Source of the DNA: Nonomuraea sp. NBC_00507
GTDB lineage: Bacteria > Actinomycetota > Actinomycetes > Streptosporangiales > Streptosporangiaceae
Length of the DNA stretch: 64,000 bases
Reading direction: 5' to 3'
Assembly (NCBI RefSeq): GCF_036013525.1
Contig: NZ_CP107853.1
Coordinates: 3,100,001 to 3,164,000, forward strand
In this document: positions 32,165-40,819 of the stretch, piece by piece
Layout: every line of letters begins with the position of its first letter
Position numbering within the stretch: position 1 is the stretch's first letter
Position numbers and translations under genes: made by a program
The notes under the pieces: generated by a model
What the model saw: the letters and a program-made list of their open reading frames with translations, nothing else
What the model was told of the DNA's origin: nothing
Databases searched by the model: none

Positions 32165-33052
32165 ATGAGGTTCGCGACCGGGCCGGCCCGGCGGCTGATC
32201 GCTCTCGGCGTCGGCCTGGCCGTGGGCGCCACCGTCCTGAGCGCACCCGCGGCTGCCGCTCCCCCTGAGGGCGCCTACTGGCACACCAGGGCACTGATGA
32301 CCTCCACCCACCCCTGGCGGTTCGGCACCAAGTCGGACCAGTATTCGCTGGTCCAGCAGCGGATCTCGGAATCGTGGAGCGCCCCCGACGGCAGGAAGTG
32401 GTTCGGATACCGGGAACTGGGGACGCAGCCGGCGACCGCGGCGGACAAGAAGGCGTGGCAGCGTGACGGCTCCCCCTCCAAGTGGAGCGAATCGATCGAC
32501 GGCAAGACCGTGAAGTTGTCCACCGAGCCCTCCAAAGGTCGCATGGTCCCCGTGCGGGAACGGAACCAGTTCCTGCTCGCCGGGCAGTGGCTGACGTACG
32601 ACGAGGTTCAGCGCCTGCCCGCCGACCCGAACCGTCTGAAGGACTGGCTCACGAAGGCGGGCCAGGTGAGCCGGCTCCAGGACATTTCCATCCCCGGGTG
32701 GCTCACGTCGACCCTGCCTCAGCTCCTGCACGCCCTTCCCGCTCCGAAGGAGGTCCGCGCCGCGGCCTACCAGGCTCTGCTGACAATGCCGGGCGTCCGC
32801 GCCGACGGCAATGCGAAGGACAACCTGGGCCGATCTGGCGCCGCCGTCGTGATCGACAGATCGAACGGGACGGGAGAGAAGGCGACCTCCGTCCAACTGA
32901 GGCTGATCGTCGACACCGGCAGGATGGTGTTGCTGTCACAGGACCAGACGGTCACGCTCAACGGCAAGGCGTTCGCGCAGAAGTCGTTCAACGAGACGCT
33001 GGTCGAGGTCGGCTGGACCAACTCCCAGCCTGCCGTGCCGGCTCTACCCTGA
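32165..33052 (+). CDS. Secreted CU044_5270-like protein
   Basis: 295 residues from ATG 32165 (GGAG 8 bp before). A signal peptide (RRLIALGVGLAVGATVLSAP, cleavage after AAAA) is followed by WHTRALMTS... and RISESWSAPDGRKWFGYREL. The segment PADPNRLKDWLTK and AAYQALLTMPGVRADG resemble CU044_5270-family proteins, which are often encoded beside SigE-type sigma factors. The function of that family is unknown. It is divergent from the sigma gene and may be one of its targets. Confidence 0.72.
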   Translation: MRFATGPARRLIALGVGLAVGATVLSAPAAAAPPEGAYWHTRALMTSTHPWRFGTKSDQYSLVQQRISESWSAPDGRKWFGYRELGTQPATAADKKAWQRDGSPSKWSESIDGKTVKLSTEPSKGRMVPVRERNQFLLAGQWLTYDEVQRLPADPNRLKDWLTKAGQVSRLQDISIPGWLTSTLPQLLHALPAPKEVRAAAYQALLTMPGVRADGNAKDNLGRSGAAVVIDRSNGTGEKATSVQLRLIVDTGRMVLLSQDQTVTLNGKAFAQKSFNETLVEVGWTNSQPAVPALP

Positions 33053-33168
33053 GGCGTGTCCGCGCTCACGGGCCCAAATCTGCACCTGCCCCCGTGCCGG
33101 TCTGGCCCCGCCGAGCACGGCGCGGACGGCCTGCCCCATCGGGCGCAGGCCGTACCGCACCCTGCCAT

Positions 33169-33645
33169 CTACGCGTCAGCCCGCGTGGACGCGTAGCCCT
33201 CCAGCCGCTGTAATGCCTGCCGGGCCGCACTGACCACGAGGATGCTCACCAGCAGGACCGTGAACATCACGAAGTACACCGTGTGTTCCTGAAGCTCGGC
33301 CCTGTCCGCGGCCCAGACATCGAGGACCGCGAAGCCTATGAACCAGGCCATCCAACCGAGGACCGAGGTAGCCAGCAGACCGACGTGCCGTCTGGTCAGC
33401 GCGATGACGGCGATGACGCCGAGCGCGAGCTCGACGGTCTTGGCCGTCCACAGGGCCGCGGGCACCCACTCGGCCCCCAGGCCGACGGTGGCCTCCAGAT
33501 AGCGGGTGATCTGGGGGACACGATCTTTCCAGCCGAGCGGCAGTTCGGCGAAGTTGCACACGCCGAACGCCGCGAGGAACACCCCGATGGGAACGAAGAT
33601 CCGAGGCCAGCCGGCCTCCCTGACGTTGAGCAGTCTTTCGACCAT
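33169..33645 (-). CDS. DoxX-like four-helix membrane protein
   Basis: 158 residues with four hydrophobic helices, including RIFVPIGVFLAAFGVCNFAE and TAKTVELALGVIAVIALT. This organisation and the conserved KxxELxxG-like turn (TAKTVELALG) resemble the DoxX/DUF6790-like family. No catalytic residues are evident. It is a monocistronic gene between a convergent secreted protein and an MFS gene of the same strand 174 bp away. Confidence 0.6.
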   Translation of the reverse strand: MVERLLNVREAGWPRIFVPIGVFLAAFGVCNFAELPLGWKDRVPQITRYLEATVGLGAEWVPAALWTAKTVELALGVIAVIALTRRHVGLLATSVLGWMAWFIGFAVLDVWAADRAELQEHTVYFVMFTVLLVSILVVSAARQALQRLEGYASTRADA

Positions 33646-33819
33646 GAGAATTCACCCCGTTTGTGTTGCTTGGACCCCCACTTCCTTGGACGCCCGCCAG
33701 GCAACGCCGTCTTCTCGGAGTTGATCTCGAATATCTAACAAATAGCCACATTTGCCACTTCTGCCGCAGGCGTGGCGGCCATCGGCTGCTGAAGCCGACA
33801 GGATGTCGTCGCGTCCCCG

Positions 33820-35064
33820 TCAGGCGCGGCTCGGTGCCGGCTCCGGTTCGGCGAGGGGCGGGGCGGCGCGGCAGGGGAGCAGCAGCGGGGTCGCCAGCAG
33901 GAGCACGCCGGCCAGGCCGATGGCCGTACGCGGGCCGAGCAGGCCGCCCAGCACGCCCCAGACGGCCGTCAGGAGCGCGGTCGAGACCTTGGTCGTCACC
34001 GCCCAGGCGGACAGCATGCGGGCGACCCGGTCGGTCGCGGTGCGCTCGAGGCGGTAAGTCGCGCAGACGGGGTTGAAGACCCCGCAGCAGAAGATGAGCC
34101 CGAGTTCGACGCCCATCACCAGCAGCAGCCCTCCGGTGCCCGGCCCCAGGAAGGCCAGGCCGACGGACCAGAGCGCGCGCAGCGCCCCGGCCACGATGAG
34201 GACCTGGTGCTGCCCGAACCAAGTGACAAGCGGTCGGGCCAGCCGCGCACCGATCAGCCCACCGACCGCGGGCGCGGCAAAGGCGAGGCCATACTGCCAC
34301 GGTGCGAACCCAAGTTGGCCGAGCATCAGGACGGCCAGCAGCGGCCCGGTGGCCATCACCAGGCCGTTAAAGACGGCGGTGTTGAACAACAGCCGACGCA
34401 GCGTCGCGTCGGCGAGGATGTACCGCCAGCCGTCGAGCAGGTCCCCGGCCCGCATGCGCGCGGCCTCCCGGCGCTGGGGCTGCGGCTCGCGCCCGCCCAT
34501 CGCGCCGATGCCCAAGGCCGAGAGCAGGTAACTGACCGCGTCGGCCACCACCGTCGCCACCGGACCGAGGAGCCCGATCGCCGCGCCGCCCAGCGGCGGT
34601 CCGATGATCGTGGTCGTCCAGGCCGTGGACTCGAATCGGGCGTTGGCGACCAGCAGGTCCTCGGCCTGCAGCAACGTCTTCAGGTACGCGCCGGAGGCGG
34701 CGCGGAAGGTGATGTCGGCCGCCGCGACGACGACCGAGACCAGCAGGAGCTGGAGGAAGGTGAGCACGCCGAGCGCGAACGCGATGGGGATCGTCAGCAG
34801 CGCCGCGAACCGCACCAGGTCCATCGCGATCAGCACCGGCCGCTTGCGGCGGAACTCCACCCACGGGCCGAGCGGCACCGCCACGGCCGCGCCCACCACA
34901 GCCCCCACGCAGGAGAGCGCGGCGACCTCGGCCGGTCCGGCGTGCAACACCTGGATGGCGATCAGCGGGAACGCGCCGAAGGCCAGCCACGTACCGAGCG
35001 CGCTGGTCCCGTACGCTCCCCAGAGCCATCCGAACTGCCGCCCCAGCCGGTGCCCGCTCCCCAT
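33820..35064 (-). CDS. MFS transporter (MFS_3/enterobactin-exporter-like)
   Basis: 414 residues with about 12 membrane segments. GAYGTSALGTWLAFGAFPLI in helix 1, PLGPWVEFRRKRPVLIAMDL (motif-A-like with Arg-Arg-Lys-Arg) and FESTAWTTTIIGPPLGG are characteristic of the MFS_3 branch that exports siderophores, macrolides or other drugs. A LysR regulator is divergent 128 bp away with a symmetric site between them, so expression is probably ligand-controlled. Substrate unknown. Confidence 0.87.
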   Translation of the reverse strand: MGSGHRLGRQFGWLWGAYGTSALGTWLAFGAFPLIAIQVLHAGPAEVAALSCVGAVVGAAVAVPLGPWVEFRRKRPVLIAMDLVRFAALLTIPIAFALGVLTFLQLLLVSVVVAAADITFRAASGAYLKTLLQAEDLLVANARFESTAWTTTIIGPPLGGAAIGLLGPVATVVADAVSYLLSALGIGAMGGREPQPQRREAARMRAGDLLDGWRYILADATLRRLLFNTAVFNGLVMATGPLLAVLMLGQLGFAPWQYGLAFAAPAVGGLIGARLARPLVTWFGQHQVLIVAGALRALWSVGLAFLGPGTGGLLLVMGVELGLIFCCGVFNPVCATYRLERTATDRVARMLSAWAVTTKVSTALLTAVWGVLGGLLGPRTAIGLAGVLLLATPLLLPCRAAPPLAEPEPAPSRA

Positions 35065-35157
35065 GCCCGACGCCCCTCACTGTCCACCCGCACAACCGAT
35101 CCGCGATCGGAAGCATCAAAGCGCGCGCCATTCCAGGGGATCAAACAACTGCAAGGC

Positions 35158-35187
35158 TATGGGCCACAACGAACGGTTGTATCCATA
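35158..35187. promoter_or_regulatory. Nested inverted repeat, probable LysR binding site
   Basis: TATGG (35158-35162)/CCATA (35183-35187) enclose ACAAC (35166-35170)/GTTGT (35176-35180). The symmetric block ends 5 bp before the lysR start and overlaps its presumed promoter, as expected for an autoregulatory LysR site also affecting the divergent MFS gene. Confidence 0.55.
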
Positions 35188-35197
35188 AGGTGTGGGC

Positions 35198-36133
35198 ATG
35201 GACCTCGACACCGTCCGGACCTTCGTCGCCGCCGCCGACGCGGGGCAGTTTCAGGAGGCCGCCGCCGAGCTGGCGATCACCCAGCAGGCCGTCTCCAAGC
35301 GCATCGCCGTGCTGGAGCGCAACCTCGGCGTGCGGCTGTTCACCCGCACCGCGCGCGGCGCGGAGCTCACCATCGATGGGCAGGCGTTCCTGCCCCACGC
35401 CCGCGAGCTGCTGCGCGTCGCCGAGCGCGCGGTCGCGTCCGTGCGCGCCGGCAGCCGTCCGCTGCGCGTCGACGTGATCGCCTCGCGCAGCGCGGCGTCG
35501 GGCCTGATGCGCGGCTTCCACGGCGCGTACCCCGAGATCGAGCTCGACGTGGTGATGTTGTTCGATATCGAGAAGGCCGTCGCCGCTATTCGGTCCGGTG
35601 TGATCGACGCATCCTTCCGCGCCGTCGCCGTGCCCGGCCGGCCCCTTCCTGACGACATCGAGTCCGTCCGCGTGCTCGACGAGCCGCTCCAACTCCTCAC
35701 CGGCCCCGCCCACGCGCTGTCGTCCGCCCGGTCGGTGACCCTGACCCAGCTCGCCGGGCACCGGATCTGGATGCCCGGCATCGTCCCCGGCACCGAGTGG
35801 GCCGCCTACTACGACGACCTTGTCGCCGAGTTCGGCCTCACCATCGAGGCGACCGGCCCCAACTTCGGCTCCGACGCGCTCCTCGACACCATCGCCGACA
35901 CCCCGGCCCTGGCCACTTTCATGGGCGAGCAGACCCGCCTCGTCTGGCCCGCCGGCCACGGCCTGCGCCGCATCCCGGTCACCGACCCCACGCCCGTCTA
36001 CCCGCACTCGCTCTTGTGGCACCGCGACAACCCCCACCCGGCGCTGGCCACCCTCCGCGCCCACCTCGCCGCCACATCCCCCGGCCACGAGGCCGCCGGG
36101 GCCTGGGCGCCGGGCTGGGTGATTCCGCGCTGA
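35198..36133 (+). CDS. LysR family transcriptional regulator
   Basis: About 311 residues; either ATG 35198 or GTG 35192 can start. The winged HTH is MDLDTVRTFVAAADAGQFQE, then AAELAITQQAVSKRIAVLER and LFTRTARGAELT. The effector domain (residues ~90-300) shows RPLRVDVIASR and DIEKAVAAIRSGVIDASF typical of LysR sensors. It lies divergent from the MFS exporter and probably controls it. Confidence 0.93.
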   Translation: MDLDTVRTFVAAADAGQFQEAAAELAITQQAVSKRIAVLERNLGVRLFTRTARGAELTIDGQAFLPHARELLRVAERAVASVRAGSRPLRVDVIASRSAASGLMRGFHGAYPEIELDVVMLFDIEKAVAAIRSGVIDASFRAVAVPGRPLPDDIESVRVLDEPLQLLTGPAHALSSARSVTLTQLAGHRIWMPGIVPGTEWAAYYDDLVAEFGLTIEATGPNFGSDALLDTIADTPALATFMGEQTRLVWPAGHGLRRIPVTDPTPVYPHSLLWHRDNPHPALATLRAHLAATSPGHEAAGAWAPGWVIPR

Positions 36134-36299
36134 ACGCCGCCGCGCCTGCGCATCAGCACATGGTTGCCAAGGAAGTAGCGGCGCTTATCCGGCGGAACCG
36201 ACGACAGGATGTATCTCGCCGCGCTGCAGGAGCTACTCGGCCTGACTTCGATCACGCGTTTGTGATCCCGCCTGTCGGACGAGACGGCACGATGTGGGC
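36134..36299. other. Short gap with an unrecognised 28-codon tail
   Basis: Between lysR and the nitronate monooxygenase gene, one plus-strand frame reads RLSGGTDDRMYLAALQELLG and LTSITRL before a stop at about 36263. It looks like the end of a protein but has no start (TAG upstream) and no family I recognise. It may be another gene remnant. Confidence 0.3.
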
Positions 36300-37259
36300 A
36301 TGACGTTGTCGACGGTGTTCACGGAGATGCTCGGCGTGCGGTACCCGATCGCGTTGGCGCCGATGGGTGGGTCAGCCGGTGGCGCGCTGGCCGCAGCCGT
36401 CTCTCGTGGTGGCGGGTTCGGGATTCTGGGCGGCGCGTACGGGGACCCGGAGTGGCTGGCGCGTGAGGTCCCGATCGTCGCGGGCGCCGGAGGGCCGTGG
36501 GGTGTCGGATTCCTGACCTGGGGCATCGATCTCGCTGCGGTGGAGTTGGCGCTGAGCTACGGCCCCAGCGCTGTGATGCTGTCCTTCGGCGATCCGAGCC
36601 CATACGCGGAGCATGTCCGCCGGGCAGGGGCCCTCTTGATCCTCCAGGTCACCGATCTGGATGAGGCCAAGCGGGCCGTGGACCTGGGCGCCGATGTGAT
36701 CGTGGCTCAGGGAACCGAGAGCGGCGGGCACGGAGCCGCGCGCGGGCGGTCCACCCTGCCATTCGTGCCCGCGGTGGTGGATCTCGTAGCTCCGGTGCCG
36801 GTGCTGGCAGCGGGCGGGATCGCCGATGGGCGCGGTGTGGCGGCGGCTCTCGTGCTGGGTGCTGCCGGAGCGCTCATCGGCACCCGCTTCCAGGCGACCA
36901 CCGAGGCCCTGGTCCATCCCTCGATCACCAAGGCGATCCTCGAGGGGCGGGGTCAGGACACCGAGCGGAGCACCGTGCTGGACATCGCACGAGGCTCGAA
37001 GTGGCCGTCGAAGTACCCCGCCCGCACGCTCGGCCACCCCTACCTCGACCGCTGGCGCGGCCGGGAGGCCGAGCTCGCCGCCGATCCTCAAGCCCTTCAG
37101 GACTACCAGGAGGACGTGGCCCGCGGCGCGATCCCCCCGCTGCCGGTTTGGGCGGGCGAGGCCGTCGACCTCATCACCGACCTGCCCTCGGCGGAGGACC
37201 TGGTCACCGCGATGGCCACCCAGGCCGAGGACGCACTGAACCGAGCGGGACGCCGCTGA
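36300..37259 (+). CDS. Nitronate monooxygenase (2-nitropropane dioxygenase family)
   Basis: 319 residues from ATG 36300. An FMN-binding TIM barrel: YPIALAPMGGSAGGALAAAV near the N-terminus, VIVAQGTESGGHGAARG with the catalytic His, VPVLAAGGIADGRGVAAALV and GALIGTRFQAT for the phosphate site. The family oxidises toxic alkyl nitronates such as propionate-3-nitronate. It stands alone downstream of the LysR gene, so it is possibly a separate housekeeping detoxification enzyme. Confidence 0.9.
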   Translation: MTLSTVFTEMLGVRYPIALAPMGGSAGGALAAAVSRGGGFGILGGAYGDPEWLAREVPIVAGAGGPWGVGFLTWGIDLAAVELALSYGPSAVMLSFGDPSPYAEHVRRAGALLILQVTDLDEAKRAVDLGADVIVAQGTESGGHGAARGRSTLPFVPAVVDLVAPVPVLAAGGIADGRGVAAALVLGAAGALIGTRFQATTEALVHPSITKAILEGRGQDTERSTVLDIARGSKWPSKYPARTLGHPYLDRWRGREAELAADPQALQDYQEDVARGAIPPLPVWAGEAVDLITDLPSAEDLVTAMATQAEDALNRAGRR

Positions 37260-37539
37260 TCCACCAATCGTCGGCACCGTTCCGGCTCGTTCGTCACGTG
37301 CCGCGATGAAACACCGAGCCAGAGCGGTCACTCGGGCTGTTGAGCCCGTCTATGGTCGTTTGCTGTGCTGCTGCCCCTGACGGCGATACGGGCGCGCCTC
37401 CAGGGCCGGGCGTGGCTGAAGTTTGCCCGACGACCATCGACCCAAAGGTAAAAATTTCGGTCTGTCGCTATGCCATGACCCATATGGACCGTTAACGTTG
37501 CCGAAACTTTGGACGCCCCTATGACCGAAGTGGGGAGGG

Positions 37540-38730
37540 ATGGGCGAACGCCCTGTCACGATGTTGAATGTCCTGTCGTTGTCCTCAGCGACATCTGCTT
37601 TCACCCCCATCACCCGTCTTGGTGCCGACGTGCTCCGGACAGGGACGCAGGTCGTCGGGAAGGTCTGCGACTGGGCGGGCGGGCTGCCGGCTGCGGTGCT
37701 GGCGATGCCCGCTGCGGTGCTGGCGATGCCCGCACCGCTGGTCAACCGTGGCAGGACCATTCCGCCTGCGGTTCTCTCCGCTACGGGGTCTCGTGTGGAA
37801 GTACGCCCGCCGGGTGTGGCCCCGATGACCGTGGCGTACGAGCGGCGCGGAACCGGTGAGCCGGTGGTCTTGCTGCACGGCCTCGGGTCGAACCGGCAGG
37901 CGTGGGACGCGGTGATGCCGTTGCTCACGGTCGAGCGCGACGTGATCACGATAGATCTGCCGGGCTTTGGTGAGTCCCCCGATCTGCCCGACGATCAGCC
38001 CCACGACCTGCCCACCGTGGTGGCTGGGCTGGACGTGGTGTTCACTGCGCTCGGGCTGGAGCGGCCGCATGTGGTCGGGCATTCCCTGGGTGGGCTGATC
38101 GCGTTGCGGCTAGGCCAGGCAGGTCTCGCCCGCAGTGTGACCGCGGTGGCCCCGGCCGGATTCTGGAGCCACACCGAGCGGTGGTACGCCTTTGCCGTAT
38201 TGAACGCGGCCCGTCAGATCGCGCGCCTGCCGGAGCCGATCACGGCTTGGCTCTCGCAGACGATCCTGGGGCAGGCGGCCTTGACCGGCACCCTGTACAT
38301 GCGCGCTGACCAGTCCGCGCCGGAGGCAGTGGCGGCGGCGCTGCGTGCGCTACGCCAGGCGGTCGCGTTCCAGGCCACCATGCGTGCCGGGCGCGCGCGG
38401 GACCTGTTCGTCGGGGACATCCCCAACCTCCCGGTGACCATTGCCTGGGGCACAGCCGACCGTGTCCTGCCGGCGCGCCAGGCGGCACGTGCGGCAGCCA
38501 TGATCCCCATGATGCGGATGGTGTGGCTGCCCGGATGCAGCCATATGCCGATGAACGACGCGCCTCAGCTGGTCGCGCAGGTCATCTTGCAGGCCACCGC
38601 CCCGAGTTCCACGGCCGAGCGGAGTGTCGCGGAATCCAGGCCTGAGATTGCCATCCCTCGCCAGTCGACGGGCATTTCCTCATCGGAGCGCCACGTACAT
38701 TTCGTGTTCGATGGCTGGACAGGGTCATGA
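37540..38730 (+). CDS. Alpha/beta hydrolase
   Basis: Up to 396 residues. The start is uncertain: ATG 37540 abuts GGGGAGGG too closely, and ATG 37561 is an alternative. The first ~85 residues form an unusual Ala/Leu-rich extension containing a perfect tandem duplication, then the hydrolase core begins at VAYERRGTGEPVVLLHGLGS. The catalytic triad is Ser in VVGHSLGGL, Asp in WGTADRVLP, His in GCSHMPM. IDLPGFGESP is the usual oxyanion-region motif. The last 45 residues are a non-conserved tail. Substrate unknown; esterase, epoxide hydrolase or dehalogenase-type chemistry are possible. Confidence 0.88.
   Translation: MGERPVTMLNVLSLSSATSAFTPITRLGADVLRTGTQVVGKVCDWAGGLPAAVLAMPAAVLAMPAPLVNRGRTIPPAVLSATGSRVEVRPPGVAPMTVAYERRGTGEPVVLLHGLGSNRQAWDAVMPLLTVERDVITIDLPGFGESPDLPDDQPHDLPTVVAGLDVVFTALGLERPHVVGHSLGGLIALRLGQAGLARSVTAVAPAGFWSHTERWYAFAVLNAARQIARLPEPITAWLSQTILGQAALTGTLYMRADQSAPEAVAAALRALRQAVAFQATMRAGRARDLFVGDIPNLPVTIAWGTADRVLPARQAARAAAMIPMMRMVWLPGCSHMPMNDAPQLVAQVILQATAPSSTAERSVAESRPEIAIPRQSTGISSSERHVHFVFDGWTGS
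37690..37731 (+). repeat. Perfect 21-bp tandem duplication inside hydrolase gene
   Basis: The 21-bp unit starting GCTGCGGTGCTGGCGATG occurs twice, 37690-37710 and 37711-37731, encoding AAVLAMP twice. It is in frame and lies in the variable N-terminal extension, pointing to a recent replication-slippage event. Confidence 0.85.
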
Positions 38731-39143
38731 ATCTGTGGCACTACCTGCGAAAACGTTGAGCTGGAGCGCGGCCGATCGCTCGTTCGGCTCGCGACGCTTC
38801 AGGATGCCGAGGGCATGTCGCGTTCTTTGACGCCGGCAACCTCGCGCTATCGGTGCCGGTCAGGGCCGGTTCGTCCGGCTCGCGAACGAACGAGTTCACA
38901 GAGCTCACACTGTTGTTGTCGCTGGTTCAGCCGATGTGAGGGCTCTGTGTTGGTTGTCCGTTGCAGTTGAAGCTGTCGGTGCTCGTGTCGGTGTTCAGGT
39001 TCTAGTTGTTGGATCACGCCTTCGATGCCGATCTTGGTGGTACGGAATCATCTGGAGAGGAAACTCCGTAGCCGGCCCGTTCCATGCAACCCGCGTCCGG
39101 GCTGGCGGCATCTCCTCTGGTGAAGCCATCTATCTGGGAGCCC
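38731..39143. other. 413-bp gap without recognisable gene
   Basis: Between the hydrolase and sigma factor genes. GC content drops in 38880-39050 (GTTGTTG- and GTGTTGGTTG-rich stretches). Open frames are short and lack coding bias. Nothing identifiable as operator or RNA; the sigma promoter should lie in the last 100 bp. Confidence 0.5.
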
Positions 39144-39653
39144 ATGAGCCTTGATGAGGAGTACACCGCCTATGTGACGGGCCGGCTGTCCTGGTTGCGG
39201 AAGATCGCTTACCCCTTGTGCCAGGACTGGCGCCGCGCGGACGACCTGGTACAGACAGCGATAGCACGGCTCTACGTCAAATGGCGCCAGGCGCGGGCGG
39301 CCGACGACCTCGACGCCTACGTACGGGTGATGCTGATCCGGGTCTTCCTCGCCGAACAGCGAAGAGGCTGGTTTTTGCGGGTCCGGCTGACGTCCGCGAT
39401 ATCCCACCAGCCGCTCGAAAGCGGCGACCGGGACATGGCCATGGACATCCACCGGGCCCTCACCGCCGTCCCTCCGCGCCAGCGCGCCACCCTCGTACTG
39501 CGCTTTCATTGCGATCTGAGCGTGGAGCAGACCGCCCACGTGCTGGGCTGCTCCACCGGAACCGTCAAGAGCCAGACCGCCCGCGGCCTCGCCACTCTGC
39601 GCGCGATGCTCGGCGAGCCGGAATCCCGTCTAGCACGTGCGGAGGAATGCTGA
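39144..39653 (+). CDS. SigE-family ECF RNA polymerase sigma factor 2
   Basis: 169 residues from ATG 39144 with GGGAG upstream. Region 2: WLRKIAYPLCQDWRRADDLV then QTAIARLYVKWRQ. Region 4: LTAVPPRQRATLVLRFHCDL and VLGCSTGTVKSQTARGLATL. It has the short linker of the SigE family. Its stop shares one base with the start of the next gene, a membrane-associated anti-sigma-like protein, so the pair forms a second signalling locus parallel to the one at 30.8-32 kb. Confidence 0.92.
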   Translation: MSLDEEYTAYVTGRLSWLRKIAYPLCQDWRRADDLVQTAIARLYVKWRQARAADDLDAYVRVMLIRVFLAEQRRGWFLRVRLTSAISHQPLESGDRDMAMDIHRALTAVPPRQRATLVLRFHCDLSVEQTAHVLGCSTGTVKSQTARGLATLRAMLGEPESRLARAEEC

Positions 39654-40322
39654 TGGATGTCAAGCAGGTGTTCGACTCGCTGGCTCGCGAGGAGCAGCCG
39701 CCTACCGCGGTGGACGTGAACCATGCCATTGCGGCAGGACGCGCCATGCGCAGACGTCATCGTGCGACCGTCGCCGGGATCACGGCGACGGTGACGGTCG
39801 CGGCCGTCGTTGCGGCCTGGGGGGTTCGCCCGTGGCCGGGGGCAGCGGGACGGCGTCGCCGTCGCTGTGCCCGCCGCGCCGTCCGCCACAGCCACGCCAC
39901 GGCCCACCTACAAGGGATTCGCAGAACTGAAGAAGAATTATCCCCCCAAGGGAAAGATCGCCTCCGTGCCACCGCTTGTCGTGTGGGTGAGCGACGCGCC
40001 CCGCAAGAACGAGCTCTTCCTTTGCGAGAGCGGACCGAACGGTAGCTCCTGCTCCGGATTTCCTCCACTCGCCGCCAACGAGTTCGCCCGCACGCAGGGC
40101 AAGCTTCGCGGTGTAGGCGTCTGGTTCGGTGTGGCCAAGGACCACGTTCACGGGGTGACGGCTGTCACAAAGGATGGGGGGAAGCTTCCAGGGAACCTCA
40201 CACGAAGTGTCGGAGCAGGGCTCGGGCTATGGGCCGTGGAGTATCCCCCGGGAGCCGACGTGCGGAGGCTCGTCGTCATCGGCGCGAGAGGGGAGATCCT
40301 GCAGCGGATCCCAGCCCAGTGA
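39653..40322 (+). pseudogene. Anti-sigma-like membrane protein, frameshifted
   Basis: ATG 39653 opens VKQVFDSLAREEQPPTAVDV followed by RAMRRRHRATVAGITATVTV, a cytoplasmic head plus transmembrane helix. At the G-run near 39818-39823 the frame is lost. Removing one G continues into a Pro/Thr linker and an extracellular domain (SATATPRPTYKGFAELKKNY to ILQRIPAQ) ending at 40322. Combined length ~222 residues, with the same plan as the gene following sigma factor 1. It is either inactivated or a homopolymer sequencing error. Confidence 0.72.
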
Positions 40323-40504
40323 CGAGCCTGACGGTCCACCATGGCCCGCCCGGTCATTTCGCGGCTGCCGCGCCCCTGGATCGGGTCTCGATGGTCTACC
40401 GACCATCGTGTCCCTCCCGACAACTTCCTCCGGAAGGGACATTGGTCGGCCGCTGATGGCCCAGGCGGTGAGGACCCAACGAGGGGCTTTGACGCGCGTC
40501 CGCT

Positions 40505-40776
40505 AAGGGTTTCCATGCCCTCCAACACCTCGGCGTTGCGCTGCAATGAGTACCCCGCCTCGGTCAGCAGCCGCCGTATGGTGTCGTCACTGGCCGGATG
40601 CCCTGGCGGGTGAACTCGGTGGCGAGGGTGTTCATCGACCACGTCGTCCAGCGCGGCGGTGACTCCGGATCGCCCGGAGTGGCCGGCTTCACCAGCGCAT
40701 CCAGCGCATCCAGGGCCGCGGGCGGCCGGGGGTCGACCTGCTCGGCGCGTTTGCGGCCCGGTCCGGAGTGAGGCAT
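40505..40776 (-). pseudogene. ISAzo13-family transposase remnant with internal frameshift
   Basis: The minus strand reads PGRKRAEQVDPRPPAALDAL, PATPGDPESPPRWTTWSMNT and LATEFTRQGI in one frame, then PASDDTIRRLLTEAGYSLQR and NAEVLEG in another. This is the central part of ISAzo13-type (Rhodopirellula-type) transposases. The catalytic C-terminal part is missing and no terminal repeats were found. The remaining gap 40323-40504 shows no gene. Confidence 0.8.
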
Positions 40777-40819
40777 CCGGCCCTCGGCCGGCGGACGGCG
40801 CCCTTCGTTTCGGGTGGTC

